This document shows, in pieces, positions 44,991 through 57,368 of a stretch of DNA of 64,000 nt. The stretch comes from Eunapius fragilis (taxonomy: Eukaryota; Porifera; Demospongiae; Spongillida; Spongillidae): NCBI GenBank assembly GCA_963681505.1, contig OY811980.1, positions 3,460,553 to 3,524,552 of the forward strand. Direction: 5' to 3'. Positions within the stretch are counted from its first letter, which is position 1, and each line of letters opens with the position of its first letter. The notes beneath the pieces were generated by a model that searched no databases, was not told the DNA's origin, and saw only the letters and a program-made list of their open reading frames with translations. A program made the translations under genes and the position numbers.

Positions 44991-45244
44991 CCTACCACAT
45001 TCATTATGCCGTGAATGATAAAGTTTCAACAGCTGCATGAAAAAATGCTTAAGCTTCTGGGGCTCCCTATGGGGGAGTGTACAGCAGCCCCCCCAAGGCC
45101 TGGATCTGCCCCTGAATGGAATGGAGAACCATATCCTAACTCTTGGCGTTTGGGTCCATTAAATGTAATTGCACTAAATATAAATGGCAATTGTTAAATG
45201 CACTTTAATGGCAAAACAAGGACAAGGGTTACTGTGCTTGAGAT

Positions 45245-46345
45245 CTAGAATATGGTACATGAAAATCCATACTGTGCCTGAGATGTGGAGACTATCTGTG
45301 CCTGAGATTTCTTTATGTTCTGTATTAGTTCTTCGTATAAGAAGGGCTTACGTTCAATAGCGTTTGGGGTAGCCCACCACATAGGATGTTGACGATCTTG
45401 ACATCTTGGTTGTTCACCCATCACTCTGCACACTAAGTCATCCTCATAGGCTACTTCCTTTTGACCGCATGCTGAAATAATGCTGATGGGGTAATTATGA
45501 TACCGCGTGGCTTTTTTCAATCCCCTGACCCATTGTCCGGAATAACAGCAGTCTGCCAAAATAGTTAGACAGAGTGATTCAGCCACATCAGACCCGGTCC
45601 ATATGTCCAATACTTCTACAAGTGTAACTGCACTTAACCTAACCTGACCATCAGGAGTGGAATCACACACTACCCAGTTTCCGGTATCTTTTTGCCCATG
45701 TCCAGCATAGTATATCAATACCTCAGTTCGTGGTGGTAATCGCACAAAACGAGCACTTTCGAACAGTGAAATCAACATCGCACGTGTTTTGAGACCAGGC
45801 CTATTTAAGGATGCGCTTTGCTGGGAATTGAATAAGCGTTGGATACAAGATGAATACTCCGACTTCATATAGCTAGTAAAATTTTTCTCATCTCTTACAA
45901 GTCCATCATTGATAGTAGTACTAGGCCTAGTAGCGTTGCGGGGGCTAGTACTAGCGTAGCGTGCGACAAAACCTTCTCGAGATAACGTACCTCTGAGTGT
46001 CTTAGTTGTTGGCTCGTGTGAAAGATAAGGAACTGTAAAAGAAAACCTGACTTCAAGTTTCGAACAGAGGTTTTCATAAATACGTTTGCAGTATATATCA
46101 TTATCAAGGCCATTTTCATTTTCCAGAAAGTTTAGTAGGCGCTGCTTCACTAAGGGGTCACATGACTTCAGGACAATGGTCACAATTTCCTTACGGTCAC
46201 CACGCTTGTCAACTTCCAACTTGGAATAATCAGCCTTACATCTCGCTAGGGCATCATGATCACGACCCAATCCATCAACCACTCTCTTGAAGTAGCTTAT
46301 ACCGGTAGCTAGTAACGGGTCCAACAGGTCCATGTTTCCGTACAA
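45245..46345 (-). CDS. caspase-like (peptidase C14 / metacaspase-type) protein
   Basis: Uninterrupted 366-residue frame in one exon. The C-terminal half is a caspase-fold domain with VLIYYAGHGQKD (catalytic His216) and LTILADCCYSGQW (D265-C266-C267; Cys267 the likely nucleophile). The DCCxSG form is closer to metacaspases and orthocaspase-like proteins than to animal apoptotic caspases (QACxG). The N-terminal 130 residues have no recognised domain and no clear prodomain. A broken sister copy is at 38509-39391. It lies divergent to the decayed DGCR8-like copy C, 320 bp from the METTL4 exon 1 relic. Regulation unknown. Confidence 0.8.
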   Translation of the reverse strand: MYGNMDLLDPLLATGISYFKRVVDGLGRDHDALARCKADYSKLEVDKRGDRKEIVTIVLKSCDPLVKQRLLNFLENENGLDNDIYCKRIYENLCSKLEVRFSFTVPYLSHEPTTKTLRGTLSREGFVARYASTSPRNATRPSTTINDGLVRDEKNFTSYMKSEYSSCIQRLFNSQQSASLNRPGLKTRAMLISLFESARFVRLPPRTEVLIYYAGHGQKDTGNWVVCDSTPDGQVRLSAVTLVEVLDIWTGSDVAESLCLTILADCCYSGQWVRGLKKATRYHNYPISIISACGQKEVAYEDDLVCRVMGEQPRCQDRQHPMWWATPNAIERKPFLYEELIQNIKKSQAQIVSTSQAQYGFSCTIF

Positions 46346-46580
46346 GTGAAGATGATTCAGCAGCTCTCCGCCTATCTAATTATTTATGGATGTGGTTTGT
46401 AGGGCATGCGCAGTGCAACGATGATTGAAACGCAGCCCAGCGATCTCGTACCCCTATAATAAACATTATTACACGAACCTACGCTTGAAAAATTTTCACT
46501 TCCGCAATGTCGGTGAAATAAGAAGCGAATCATAACTTATTGCCAATTTGGCCTGATTGTAATATGGGAGGCCATATTGG

Positions 46581-46667
46581 AGGTGGCACAAGCTCAACCT
46601 TGAATTCATCTGGGTACCTTAGAACAACACCGTAACTTGTATTCAGAACAACTGTTGTGAGCCCCAT
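46581..46667 (-). pseudogene. METTL4 exon 1 relic, copy C
   Basis: Minus strand preserves MGLTTVVLNTSYGVVLRYPD and a few more residues, then diverges before the exon 1 donor. No other METTL4 exon is present near copy C. Confidence 0.85.
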
Positions 46668-46702
46668 GCCTCCCGCAGGAATAAAATGAGCCGCGTGGGT
46701 AC

Positions 46703-47166
46703 AAAATAATTGTACACCCCTACTGATGACAAAAAATGTTGCCCAGAGAGGGTCCAATGGTAATGTCCTGGGGGGAATGTTTATGGCAGTGAGATGTGTC
46801 CAGAGGAGGGTCCAATGGCAATGTCCTAATGGTGTCACACAGTGAGATGTGTCCGAAGGTCAATGATAATGTCCTAGGGGGGGGGGGGGGGGTGTCCTAC
46901 ATTAGGACGTGTCGAGAAGGGGTTCAATGGTAATGTTTAGGGGGGGTGTCCTACATCAGGATGTGTCCAGAGGGGGTTCAATTGCAATGTCCTAGGGGGT
47001 GTCCTACATCATGTTGTGTCCAGAGGGAGTTCAATGGTAATGTTGTGTCCAGAGGAGGTCCAAAATTAATGTCCTGGGGGGAGGGGGGGGGGGGTATGGT
47101 GTAGAGGCTTTATGTCCTGGGGGGATACCTTGATATGCGTCATCAGTAGGGGTGTACAATTATTTT
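46703..47166. mobile_element. inverted-repeat element with internal minisatellite, inserted in the copy C promoter
   Basis: 28-bp terminal inverted repeats AAAATAATTGTACACCCCTA... at 46703-46730 and the exact complement at 47139-47166. The interior is about seven copies of a 50-55 bp unit (GTCCAGAGGGGGTTCAATGG type) with poly-G. It separates the METTL4 exon 1 relic from the DGCR8-like start, which are 65 bp apart in A and B. Confidence 0.9.
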
Positions 47167-47203
47167 ATGGAATAGCCCAAATTTGCTTCTTGGTTAATTA
47201 ACA

Positions 47204-50200
47204 CATGGAGGTAGCAGGTTGTTCTGTACCATCTTACACTGATGGCATAAGCGACCTGTTGGATCTTCGATTCTCAGTGGAGACGTTCTGGAAGATGAAA
47301 GTGACGAAAGATTTCTGGAGAGATTGAGGCGTCATCAAAGTTCGAATTGGATGAGTGTGGAATTATATGCCACTAGATGCATTCGGATTTAAAGAATCAG
47401 GCACTAAATGTATTAAACTGGATCCGAGGCGGAAGCAGAAGGAGTTCTTATTCCCACTTCGTCTAGTGTGGAAGAATTCGGAGGAGCTGGAGATACATTT
47501 CTAAGCACCCCAGGTATTACGTTGTTATATATCAACATGTGCGATGGACGAGGCCTAGCTATGTTGCAACTTGTATCATTTTGCACACCATATACATTTG
47601 CGTTCCTGGAAGGAATTGTTTTTCAGATGCTTGTGACTACCAGGAATTAGACAATAGCGGAAGCAATCTGATTGGTCAATTGCAGGTATCTAAACGCGGT
47701 AGAAACCTTGAGAGGGACTCTAAGTGCCATTGGGGGGGATTCTAAGTGCCTCGGGCACTTAGAATCCCTCCCACTGGCACTTAGAATCCCTCCCATTATC
47801 TTATCGTTATCGCGTTGCGCGATAATTTATTGGTTGCTACGTACGCGTTCTATTGTCTAAATTGGTTAGACCCTTAGTAGCGCCCTCGCTACCGCTCGGG
47901 ACGCTACAGCCCAGGGCCCTCGGGGATTCTAAATCACGTAGATCCCTCGGTTTCAGTGTCTAACCTATATGTAATACACAAAACACAAAAGATTAAAGTT
48001 TGGTATTGCACTTATATATGGTGTCAGGTCTACCACACCCTGAACAAACAAATGACCAAAAAGGTTTCCCTTTCACATAGTGGCCTTGAAGATATGACTA
48101 GTGTGTAAAATGCATTTAGTTCCCCTGTTTGATCACTTTCTGCCAACTTCAGAGCTTTTCCCCATCACTGCCTTTCCCCCCCTCATTGTATTTCCCTTCA
48201 TTGCCTTCCCCCCCCCCCCCTCATTGCTTTCCCCCCCTCATTGTATTTCCCACTCATGAGAAGAAGAGACCAATCTAAAAACATTAACATTGATTACTGC
48301 CAAATGGTATATATGGTTATTATTGCACTTGTCTTAATATATAAGTGATTTAATTTCTGACTGTAAAAGTCAACTGCATGTACTGACTGTACTTGTGTGC
48401 AGGTCGTAATATGTATGAGCCGCCTTCGCTACCTAAAGGTTGGATCGCCCTTCAGCATTGCAGTGGAGGAACTGTTTATTTTCACAAAGCAAGTCGCACT
48501 TGCACATGGGCAAGACCCTACACAGTTAATACATCCAGCACTATTCGGGTAAGTATTGTCATTAGCATCATATGGATGTGACCAACTTGTTATTCGTAGT
48601 AGCAGAATTTGAGCACTTGATGTAGGTTAAGATCCTATGCTAGATTCTATCTATGCTGCATTGTACTTCTGGCTGTATTTATTTACATGGTACTCGGGGG
48701 GGGGGGGGGGGGGGGGGGGGCAACTTTGAAGAACTCATTGAGAGCATCACAAATATGCTATTATTTCTTGCAGGGGGGGGGGTATGGGGAAAAAAGTAGG
48801 TGTCAAAGTTTGAGGGGGGGGGGGGGGTCTTTGCATTAAATGAATTTTTTGAAAAAAATTAATAACATTTTTTTGCAACATCTTACTGTTCGTAGTGTCC
48901 ATAGGTTTTCTATGTGTGCGAATATATGGTTTAACTCAACTATCTGCCTATCAGCACGATTCTATATTATTATTATTTGTACGATAATTAGTGAGGGGCC
49001 AACTGTATACACATAGTCATCAGGTCACACCCCTCAACCTACCATCATCACCAGGTCACATCCCTCACCCTACACATGGTCACCAGGTCATACCCCTCTC
49101 CTTACAGGTGGTCACCAGGTCACACCCCCTCTCCTTACACATGGTTACCAGGTAATATCCCTTATCAAGTGATTGAGGCTAATTTTACCACACGCTTTCA
49201 TCACGAATATAACTATTTGCAACGCACAGCTTCAAATACCGCTGATAGACGAGATCAATCTATGACAGCATCAACAATCCAAGAGTTGCAAAGCGATTGC
49301 TGCTAAGGTAAAAGCTAGCGCTAGTCAGCCAAAAATAACTCCGTTGTTAAGACACGTTTTGGAGCAAGTTAATGTGAGAGGAATGCATGGGAATAACTAC
49401 AACTACTTATAAGCGCAATGCGGCAATGTGTAGTATAGTGTATCTATGCAAGATTTCTAATAGAGGTGCAATCAATTCGATTGCGTCATGATTTTTAAGG
49501 GGCTTGGTCTAAAATGGGCGTGGTCTAAAATGGGCGTGGTCGTAGGCGGAGAGGGGGGGGGGGGGTTGACCTGGACCTTGATTTTAAGAATTTTTGGGAT
49601 GGTGTCTATTTTTTTTTGCCCCCCCCCCCCCCTCGGTGGTTACTGCAATAAATTACATCAAAGAAATGTATATCATGAGGTATCTTTTGTATTTGTGGGT
49701 CACAGAAACATCGTGTTCCTGTGCATGCTATTCCATGTTTGGAAAAGTGGCTTTTTGAAGAATTGAAATGCGAACTTGCCCAAAAATGGCATGGAGGTGC
49801 TGGAGGGAGAAAAGGTCTTCTCATAAAGTTAGGTGCGTCAAATGTATCAATTGATTATTGAATCCTTATAGGATTTCAGACATTGCATTCATAATATACT
49901 GAAAAGGACCGGAACCTAATGCGATAATAGAGACCTTTCCATATAAGGAACATGAAGGTTTTGAAATGTATATGTAATTGAACACTCTTGCCATTGTAAC
50001 TCTGGATACACCAATTTCCAGTGCGTAAAAAAGAAGTGACATAGCTCCCTCCCATGCATTGCATGCAGCACCCCTAACACCCCCCATGACACTGAATTGG
50101 TTTAGCATCGTTGTGCACGCCTGCAAATACATCACAGCCACAACAATCAACTAAATACATAGCTCCTACCATACACAGCACGAAGTGGTGGCCAAAACAC

Positions 50201-50762
50201 ACAGCAGGGTGGGTCCACATACCTGCATGAAAAAAACTTCTGTGGGAAAATCCACACAGTAGGAAAAAGACAATTGAAGCACCGCTCACAAACAACACAA
50301 CGTTCCCTTGGCCCCATCACTTCATGATCTGCTCTCTGGTTAAGGTACACCTTTTTTCACCTTCCTGTCTGCATTGTGTAGAACATACAACACTCTTGGG
50401 GAAAAGTTAACAGTCATACACTTACGCTTAGACGGAACTGTTACGCCCCTTCCACTATTAATACCACCAAAGGGGTCACCACGTGCTGTCTGACTAGTCA
50501 CATTAGAAGGGAGCTTAGATTTAACTCCGTACAAACGACAGAAACGTGTATGATCTAGGTATCCCTTAGAATATCAAATAAAAGTGTGTTAGGTCCCTTT
50601 TGTGGCAATCCATATCTTTATAAGTCATCAGTCAACACTCCTGAAGCTCACTTTTTAGTGTGCTCCTAATGATCTTCCTTATTCTCCTCAGAGTCACCAA
50701 AGGTAAAAGAGTATCTTCTTTTAAGGTGGAGAGAAGACGATGTTTAAGCATCTGCTGAAAGG
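47204..50762 (+). pseudogene. DGCR8-like partial copy C
   Basis: Exon 1 (from 47204, MEVAGCSVPS) is frameshifted. The WW exon (48403-48548) is intact with a good acceptor. The IPCL exon (49706-49832) is intact (KHRVPVHAIPCLEKW). Exon 4 (from 50692) has a deletion and ends early. The exon 5-like sequence near 51190 is shortened. No double-stranded-RNA-binding domain. Decayed. Confidence 0.87.
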
Positions 50763-51422
50763 TGAGTGTTACAATTGTTGATCTGTTCATAGCAAGGAAC
50801 TTCTGTGAGCCATAGTCATGTTCGTCCTGGTATGCTGTGCTTTGGAAGCCAACCATTTATACCTGGTGGGAGTCCATCGATGTGTAATAATTTCATATGT
50901 CCACAGTCACTTTTGGTATGCCTCAATATGTGAAATGCACTTCTGTGTTGCATTACTCTGTGGAGATGTATTACATGCCAGTTCCTTGCAATGGCTTTTT
51001 TCACTGCACTGTATGATTTAGTCTATTGATGGCTTTGTATGCACAGCTCCATATTTAATTGCAATTTGATACCACGTGTGGTATGTTGTGTAAACAAATA
51101 CTTGTATCTTGAAGATTGATAATAAATACATGTACACTTATTTAATATGACTTCAATTATAGCGATGGTTAAATCTTCATATACTAGTTCAAATGAGTGA
51201 CAGCAGCTGTCGGGTCTCATTCACAGAAGATATATCCTGGTCTGGGCACAAGTAACTTACTAATCTACCAACATATTAGCAGGTTCCTGCAGTGCCTCTT
51301 CCGTTCACGCTGTCATCCTCAAGCTCAGCTTCTCCTGCAGCCATTTTATGACATAATTACAGACAGTACAATTAAAGTACATGCAATCACTACCACTTCT
51401 AATGTGGTATGATTAAGTATGC

Positions 51423-51424
<2 letters not shown>

Positions 51425-51484
<60 letters not shown>
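51425..51484. repeat. (TG)n at the junction of copy C and segment B
   Basis: The pure TG tract lies exactly between the end of copy C and the first base matching segment A (GTACATAAAATTAG, 51483). Confidence 0.97.
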
Positions 51485-51486
<2 letters not shown>

Positions 51487-51514
51487 ATAAAATTAGAATA
51501 TTGTCTTGTTTCAG

Positions 51515-52387
51515 CAAGTCTATGCCTCAAGTCTGCTTCGGAAGGATAAACTGGTTAAGTTCTTTAAATCGCTAGACCTATATCAAGAAGACGTCCGATT
51601 TCCTGCAAACGTATGTGTTTATAAGCTAGGGAGCAGTTTCCAAGCTGGTCAGTGTTTTTATGTTATACTTACTTCATTGTGGTGGTTAGGGCTTAAAAGA
51701 ACTGTTTGACCCTATTTTTAATGCATTGACAACATTTCATTATGTTTGGTGCTACATCCTGATTTGATGTTTGATGCTACACCCTGATATTGATGTTTGG
51801 TGCCACACCCTGATATTGGTGTTTGATGCTACACCCTGATATTGATGTTTGGTGCTACACCCTGATATTGATGTTTGGTGTTGCACCCTGATATTGGTAT
51901 TTAAAGCTACATCTTGATATTAATATATGGTCCTCTTTTTTTGAAGGTCTTTGGTTTTTACAGATACAGTGCAGATGCTTTGTCATCACTCCCGAACATG
52001 TCCTATGAGAGACCACTCATGCGAGAGGGACTAAACCCACCAAGACCACAACCACAACTAGACAGCCAACTGCGCTATTCTAACCTTAATAATTATTCTG
52101 ATAACCGTGTTGAGAAGCCCTTGTTTGAGAGACAGAGACAAGTGACCAGTGTCCAGCCAGCTGACGTTCGAGCACGCAATAGCACACCCAATGCCAGAAG
52201 GGAACAGAGTATCAATGCTGATGTCCCATTGAATGTTGATGCAAACCTTGAGACGTTGCGGGCAATGTTTCCAGATCATTCTGTGACGTACTGAAGCGAG
52301 CCCTATTGGTTGCAAATTGCGATGTGAATGAAGCTGTTTCTGCTATAATCAAACCAGACACCTCTACAAATAATTTTAATGTATGAT
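51515..52387 (+). pseudogene. CUE-domain gene, segment B copy, broken
   Basis: Exon 2 (51515-51610) and exon 3 (from 51947) match copy A, but exon 1 is missing because the duplication starts inside intron 1. In addition one T is missing in CATTCTGTGACG near 52283, shifting the frame inside the CUE domain so that it ends after MFPDHSV. If the base is confirmed missing, this copy cannot make the CUE domain. Confidence 0.85.
51745..51925. repeat. 26-bp minisatellite, copy B
   Basis: Counterpart of 22433-22620, about seven units of GTTTGGTGCTACACCCTGAT with a different pattern of variants. Confidence 0.92.
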
Positions 52388-52737
52388 TATTTGAGTGTGT
52401 TTTATATGTTTGGTGCTACACCCTGATCATTTATGTTCGGTGGTAACCTATGCTCAGACTTGCCTATTGGAGTGATGCATTTACATGCTTTTGCTTACAC
52501 AATTTTTTTAAATATACTTATACTCCAGGTCATGACACATCCAGGTAATAAAAAGTGAAATTCTTGCAGAATATATGCCCTGAGAGTAGGCATATAGAGC
52601 CACTGCTGCTTCATTGTGCAATCAACAACTTGAAGTGGTTCCGGAAGTGTCTCCTGAATTTATCTCCTGGAATTTCAGCACCTTTCAGAGAAATAATGAT
52701 TTTCACGATCAACAGTAATACATAGAGGGGTGTGTGC

Positions 52738-54973
52738 TTAAGGTGAAGCTGCTACCTCATTTCCCCAGGACGTCCAACCGTGAAGCAGGTTACGGGCAAA
52801 CAGTTCTAAACAGTGGGGAGCCTTTGGCAGATATGGAGCTAACAAATCTGCAACAGTAATTCAGGTCACATTACACAAGTCTTTGACATGTGCACATCTC
52901 TAGCTATCATATGTCTTGTCAAGAGGTAACATCAACTTACTAACCTCCTAGATATGGCTTTTGGGAATGAACAGTGGTTGGAACACACATGAAAGCATTA
53001 TGGTATGGAAGTGACACACTTGTCTCTGGACATAGAGACAGTCTTCTCTTCTTTGTATCAGGAGGAGTCCCATCATTTTCGCTACTAGACAACAGACCAT
53101 TTCCATGATACTCTCCAATGATGAGTATCTCATATGGCTTTTTGTGCATAGAGTCCATGGGAAAGACCAGCTCTCCCTCAGTGGTGACCTTTGTACAGCA
53201 AAGTGATAGGTGAACATACAGCATCAAATCCCTCTCCCTCTACAGAGAACCTTTATCCAGTGCCACTCTCCAACTGTGGATACATTCCAAGAAGGGAAAA
53301 GAGTGTCCTGTACAAATGTGTTTAGTTTCCTTTTGTTGGTGACCCACACAGCAATCAGAGCACCAGGAAGAGAGATCAAAGGAACAGGCAATGATGTAAG
53401 CTGGCTATGAGAAATCCATTGGTACCTACCAAAATAACAATAAACAGTTATAAGCAGAAAACAAACCTGCAAACTTACTTTTTACCTCGAATAGCAGATC
53501 GATTTTCCCATGGTGGGTCAATAACTACCAAGTTGTACCTTGCAGAGACTGGACTTACTAGGTTAGATGGCATGACCACACAACCCTAGCTATTAATTGT
53601 ACCAACCTAAATGTGACACCAGCAAGTCAATTTCACATATGTCTGACATAAAGAATGAGCTGAGACCCGGTATTTCATAAATGCCTTTTAGAGTCTTCAA
53701 TTTAATAGCAAAATCACTCTTGTTGTGTACAAACTTTCCAAATAGGTCTCCTTCAAATGTACAGTCTAAAAATTGAGCTCAATAAATGACACCAAAGGTG
53801 ACACAGTCCAAACATACCATGGGATAGATCTAACACACAGCCCTCAGCCATTACACACACATACTCATCTGCATCAGCTTTGGTTTTGTGGGGCTCCACT
53901 GGTGCTTATGTTCATGAGAAGTAGTTAAAGAGCTGATGCTATAAAAACTAACGATACCTAGTTGCTGTATGGGGAGGTATCCAATCGTTCTGCTAGCAGT
54001 GAGCAAGTTATTGTAGTGTTGCAATAAATCCCCTTGGATCTGGAGGGCAGTAAATGAATTCAACACTATGAGATCAAGGTCTAACGTTTTATTACCTCTG
54101 AGAAATACTCCTGCTGTGCTATTTCGCCTTCGTTTAGCTGCCGGAGTTTACATTTCTTTTTTCTCTTTCTTATTGATTTGAATTCGCCCACCTAATAAGA
54201 TATCGTTAGTAGCTTTACTCCTCTAGGCATGCTTATACTCAAAACCTAACGTAGAAAAGTGTATGCAATGTACTAACACAAAAATAGTAGCGGCGGAAAG
54301 ACAATAAAGGTATTTAATTGCCAAAAATCCTTTTAAAATGCAAAACATGATGCAAAGTAGATATGACAATTGCTCAAAATGGTTTGTCCAACTAGTAGTA
54401 TTGTTAAAAAATACACGAATGGCATTAAAGTGGACAAAGCATATACCTGCTATGGGGGGAAAAAACGCATCCACCCCTTTTGACAAGTTCGGAGGTGTGA
54501 TTCCCACTTTTCTACTAGTATAATAAAGAAGTTATTATTGATAACATCAGTGCCAGGTTGGGACATTTTGCATTCATCGGGCAGGCCTATATTTTTCGTT
54601 GCGTTTTTTAAATGCTTAAGTGGTGTCAGAAATAATATATAGAGGGATTGGAAACTCATCACGTGCGTCATTCAATGCAATGGTATGTCTGCGGAGCAAT
54701 CATTATACCTACTACTATGGAAAGTCGCAGAACATGCGATAACATGGGTGGGACTTGCACCAAAACTGTGCTAAAACAATCCATGCACAAGCTTCGGGCA
54801 CAGCATGCGATCGTGATCGGACTAGACGAAGTCCACATGTCTGTACATGTATTACAATTCACCTGTTGGCATTTAGAGATGTGCGGTGCTGCCACAAGCT
54901 CAACCTTGAATTCATCTGGGTACCTTAGAACAACACCGTAACTTGTATTCAGAACAACTGTTGTGAGCCCCAT
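52738..54973 (-). CDS. METTL4: METTL4, complete, copy B
   Basis: Exons 54863-54973, 54096-54191, 53958-54039, 53818-53898, 53607-53765, 53479-53548, 53251-53425, 52945-53188, 52738-52847, all the same lengths as copy A, frame open for 375 residues. DPPW and all family motifs are unchanged. I see five amino-acid differences from A: Lys to Glu in exon 2 (VGEFKS), and four in exon 8 (SMHKK, ILIIG, SSSEND, CPETS). Splice signals are intact, so both copies look functional on paper. Intron 1 is about 8 bp shorter than in copy A because a poly-T run is lost. Confidence 0.92.
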
Positions 54974-55038
54974 CAGGAATAAAATGAGCCGCGTGGGTAC
55001 GAGATTAGCAATGTAATTGCTTCTTGGTTAATTAACAC
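54974..55038. promoter_or_regulatory. putative bidirectional promoter, copy B
   Basis: Same 65-bp spacing and sequence as 25808-25872 between the METTL4 and DGCR8-like start codons. Confidence 0.55.
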
Positions 55039-57368
55039 ATGGAGGAAGCGGGTTGTTCTGTACCATCTGACAGTGATGGCATAAGCGACCTGTTGGAGCT
55101 TCTTAGTGGAGACGTTCTGGAAGATGGAAGTGACGAAAGGTTTCCTGGAGAGATTGAGACGTCGTCGAAGTTCGAACTGGATGAGTGTGGAATTATGCCA
55201 CTAGATGCATTCGGACTTGAAGAATCAGGCGCAAAACGTATTAAACTGGATCCGGAGGCGGAGGCAGAAGGAGTTCTTGTTCCCACTTCGTCTACTAGTA
55301 GTGTGGAAGAATTCGGAGGAGCTGGAGATACATTTCTAAACACCCCAGGTCTTACGTTGTTATATATCAACATGTGCGATGGAACAGGCCTATGTTGCAA
55401 CTTGCATCATTTTGCACACCATATACATTTGCGTTCCTGGAAGGAAATTTTTTTCAGATGCTTGTGACTACCAGGAAGTAATGCACAAAAGATAAAAATT
55501 TGGTATTGCACTTATATATGGTGTCAGGTCTACCACACCCTGAACAAACAAATGACCAAAAAGGTTTCCCTTTCACATAGTGGCCTTGAAGATATGATTA
55601 GTGTGTAAAATGCATTTAGTTCCCATGCAAGTTTGATCACTTTCTGCCAACTTCAGAGCTTTTCCCCCTCATTGCCTTTCCCCCTCATTGTATTTCCCAC
55701 TCATGAGAAGAAGAGACCAATCTAAAACAATTAACGTTGATTACTGCTGTATGGCTATTATTGCACTTGTCTTAATATATAAGTTATTCAATTTCTGACT
55801 GTAAAAGTTAACTGCATGTACTGTACGTGTACTTGTGTGCAGGTCGTAATATGTATGAGCCGCCTTCGCTACCTGAAGGTTGGATTGCCCTTCAGCATTG
55901 CAGTGGAGGAACTGTTTATTTTCACAAAGCAAGTCGCACTTGCACATGGGCAAGACCCTACACAGTTAATACATCCAGCACTATTCGGGTAAGTATTGTC
56001 ATTAGCATCATATAGATGTGACCAACTTGTTATTCGTAGTAACAGAATTTGATACTAGATGTAGGTTAAGTGATTCTGTCTATGCTGCATTGTACTTCTG
56101 GCTGTATTTATTTATGCGATTAAAGGTTAAATTGCACCATGGAATATTATGAAGTATCTTTTGTATTTGTGGGTCACAGAAACATCGTGTTCCTGTGCAT
56201 GCTATTCCATGTTTGGAAAAGTGGCTTTTTGAAGAATTGAAATGCGAACTTGCCCAAAAATGGCATGAAGATGCTGGAGGGAGAAAAGGTCTTCTCATAA
56301 AGTTAGGTGCGTCATTTTCTTTGCTAATGTATCAAATGATTATTGAACCCTTAAAAGATATATAGAATACTTAACCATAAGAGGTGGAACTAAATTGAGG
56401 TTTTGAAGTTATTTATTTACCAGAACCTATGTTTTCAAACATTGCATCCATAATATATTGAAAAGGGACCTAATGCGATAATAGAAAATTTTCCATAAGG
56501 AACATGAAGGTTTTGAAGTGTATATGTAATTGAACACTCTTGCCATTGTAACTCTGTGATGGATACACCAATTTCCAGTGCATAAAAAAGAAGTTGCATA
56601 GCTCCCTCCCATGCATTGCATGCAGCACCCCTAACACATTACCTCCCCTCCATGACACTGAATTGGTTTAGCATCGTTGTGCACGCCTGCAAATACATCA
56701 CAGCCACAACAACCAACTAAATACATAGCTCCTACCATACACAGCACAGAGTGGTGACCAAAACACACATAATTTTTGCAGGGTGAGTCCACACACCTGC
56801 ATGAAAAAAACTTCTGTGGGAAAAACCCGTGGGGAAAAATCCACACAGTAGGGAAAAGACAATTGAAGCACCGCTCACAAACAACACAACGTTCCCTTGG
56901 CCCCATCACTTCATGATCTGCTCTCTGGTAAGGTACACCTTTTTTCATCTTCCTGTCTGCATTGTGTAGAACATACAACACTCTTGGGGAAAATTTAACA
57001 GTCATGCAACTTACGCTTAGATGGAACTGTTACGCCCCTTCCACTATTAATACCACCCAAGGGGTCACCACGTGCCATCTGACCAGTCACATTGGGAGGG
57101 AGCTTAGTTTCTGTCTGTACAAATGACAGAAACGTATATGATCTAGGTATCCCTTAGGATATCAAATAAAAGTGCGTTAGGTCCCTTTTGTGGCAATGAT
57201 CCATATCTTTTTAAGTCATCACTCCTGAAGTTCATATTTTAATGTACTCTTAATGATCTCTTAATTGTTCTCCTTATTCTCCTCAGAGCCACCAAAGGTA
57301 AAAGAGTATCTTCTTTTAAGGTGGAGAGAAGACGACATGTTTAAGCAAAGTATTGCTTCTGCTGAAAG
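55039..57368 (+). CDS. DGCR8: DGCR8/Pasha-like protein, N-terminal exons, copy B
   Basis: Exons 55039-55348, 55843-55988, 56180-56306, 57287-57368, same lengths and phases as copy A. Differences from A: FLNTP for FLSTP, RNMYEPP for RYMYEPP, KHRVPV for KYRVPV, LLIKL for LLVKL. The His in KHRVPV is shared with copies C and D and with human DGCR8 (RKHDPP), so the Tyr in A is the derived state. The WW motif and the IPCL heme motif are intact. A fifth exon may follow near 57860-57915. No RNA-binding domain was found in the remaining 6.6 kb of the window. Confidence 0.8.

Larger units (their letters stand above)
46580..51415. repeat. segmental duplication, older copy C
   Basis: Corresponds to 25730-28862 of segment A, enlarged by insertions: the element above, poly-G runs, the 26-bp array, and a GC-rich palindromic block near 47640-47960 around TTAGAATCCCTCCCA. 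It ends at the TG tract that begins segment B. Confidence 0.9.

Noticed and set aside
46530-47160. CRISPR-like appearance of regularly spaced GTCC...GGTTCAATGG blocks
   Set aside because: Repeats vary, there are no unique equal-length spacers, the genome is eukaryotic, and the block lies between terminal inverted repeats of an element.
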